Positions 63,462 through 64,000 of a stretch of DNA of 64,000 nt are shown in pieces. Positions within the stretch are counted from its first letter, which is position 1; the number at the start of each line of letters is the position of its first letter. The notes under the pieces are model-generated. The model was not told the origin of the DNA. It searched no databases and was given only the letters and a program-made list of their open reading frames with translations. The stretch covers positions 1 to 64,000 of the forward strand of contig NZ_RZQL01000001.1 in the NCBI RefSeq assembly GCF_003997935.1, written 5' to 3'. The position numbers and the translations under genes were made by a program. This DNA comes from Mesorhizobium sp. M7A.F.Ca.US.006.01.1.1. Its GTDB lineage: Bacteria; Pseudomonadota; Alphaproteobacteria; Rhizobiales; Rhizobiaceae.

Positions 63462-64000
63462 ATGTCCTCGAACGCGCCGACCACTGCCGAAGTCCGTCCC
63501 TTCCCCAACGCCAAGGTTGCGCCGGCGACGGAAGCCCCGGAAGTGCCTGTCCAGCCTGTCTCGTCGCCACCGGCAGAGGCACCGGCCAAGAAGAAGCGTT
63601 CGGTGCGTTCCTTCCTGCTGCCGGTCATCGGCGTCGCCTTGCTGGGCGCCGGCGCTTGGTACGGTTACGACTACTGGACAACGGGCCGCTTCATGATCTC
63701 GACGGACGATGCCTATGTCCAGGCGGACATGGCGTTCATCTCGCCCAAGATTTCCGGCTATGTCGATCAGGTCAAGGTCAGCGAGAACCAGCTGGTCAAA
63801 GCCGGCGATCCGCTGCTCGTCGTCGATGACGGCGATTACAAGATTGCCGTCGCCCAGGCCGAGGCGCAGATCGCCACCTTGAGCAAGACGCTCGACCGTA
63901 TCGACGCCCAGACCGACGCGGCCCGCGCCTCGCTGCAGCAGGCGAAGGCGCAGAAGGTCGCCGACCAGGCCGCGGCCGACAACGCAGCCAAGGTCGCGGC
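63462..64000 (+). CDS. HlyD/EmrA-family membrane fusion protein (3' truncated by window)
   Basis: The first 179 residues are visible and the frame stays open to the end. A Pro/Ala-rich cytoplasmic leader of about 50 residues, one span (FLLPVIGVALLGAGAWYG), the lipoyl half (STDDAYVQADMAFISPKISGYVDQVKV in parts) and the start of the coiled coil (AQAEAQIATLSKTLDRIDAQ). AGAGAG precedes the ATG. The pump partner gene should follow outside the window. Confidence 0.88.
   Translation, partial: MSSNAPTTAEVRPFPNAKVAPATEAPEVPVQPVSSPPAEAPAKKKRSVRSFLLPVIGVALLGAGAWYGYDYWTTGRFMISTDDAYVQADMAFISPKISGYVDQVKVSENQLVKAGDPLLVVDDGDYKIAVAQAEAQIATLSKTLDRIDAQTDAARASLQQAKAQKVADQAAADNAAKVA

Overview
The window is chromosomal DNA of high G+C content, densely coding on both strands. 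It is most likely from an alphaproteobacterium of the order Hyphomicrobiales (Rhizobiales), with a Mesorhizobium-like gene style. The grounds are the rpmH-rnpA-yidC block with engB nearby, the many ABC importers for amino acids, peptides and amides, the 4-hydroxyphenylacetate (hpa) cluster, a tRNA-Arg(ACG) with encoded CCA, frequent ATGA/GTGA/TTGA gene overlaps, and dispersed palindromic intergenic elements. The taxonomic call is an inference from gene content; no marker gene could be searched.

Layout. 0-4 kb: the 3' part of a GcvT-type folate enzyme, a palindromic element, and a methionine importer (metQ-metN-metI, minus strand). 4-15 kb: a catabolic region around an IclR regulator. Leftward are an APC permease, a cytochrome P450 and an aldehyde dehydrogenase; rightward are a Tm-1-like/UPF0261 protein, a HAD hydrolase, two class III PLP enzymes and an APH-type kinase. 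The second PLP enzyme closely resembles the phospho-lyases acting on phosphoethanolamine or phosphohydroxylysine, and it overlaps a kinase of the hydroxylysine-kinase type. 15-24 kb: homoprotocatechuate degradation (hpaF-E-D-G-H, hpaR) and 4-hydroxyphenylacetate hydroxylation (hpaB-C, hpaA). 24.6-32.7 kb: an AmiC/AmiR-like sensor-antiterminator pair, a peptide/amide-type ABC importer and a formamidase/acetamidase. 32.9-37.5 kb: a Liv-type importer. 37.6-42.3 kb: accessory genes (two methyltransferases, a lipoprotein metallopeptidase, a VOC protein, a ketopantoate reductase). 42.3-48.8 kb: an acyl-CoA synthetase, a cytosolic-type gamma-glutamyltransferase, a polar amino-acid importer and a GntR regulator. 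48.8-51.9 kb: an SDR, a gene-poor decayed stretch with a strong hairpin, a hypothetical protein and a Pr6Pr-type membrane protein. 52-56.5 kb: tRNA-Arg, a sensor kinase, rpmH, rnpA, yidC. 56.6-64 kb: a fasciclin protein, an EmrAB-MarR efflux set, a Vat-like acetyltransferase, engB, and a TetR-controlled HlyD-type efflux gene cut by the window end.

How genes work together. Several modules pair uptake with catabolism and a local regulator: permease + P450/ALDH + IclR; HpaBC/HpaDEFGH with HpaR and HpaA; AmiC/AmiR + ABC + amidase; gamma-glutamyltransferase + ABC + GntR. Control sites visible in the sequence include a promoter overlapped by the palindrome TTAACGCGTTAA upstream of hpaF, an inverted repeat in front of the IclR gene, a consensus-like rpmH promoter, and a promoter flanked by two near-identical operators between tetR and the HlyD gene. 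Two repeat families, each with two copies here, sit between genes; one copy lies inside the hpa operon.
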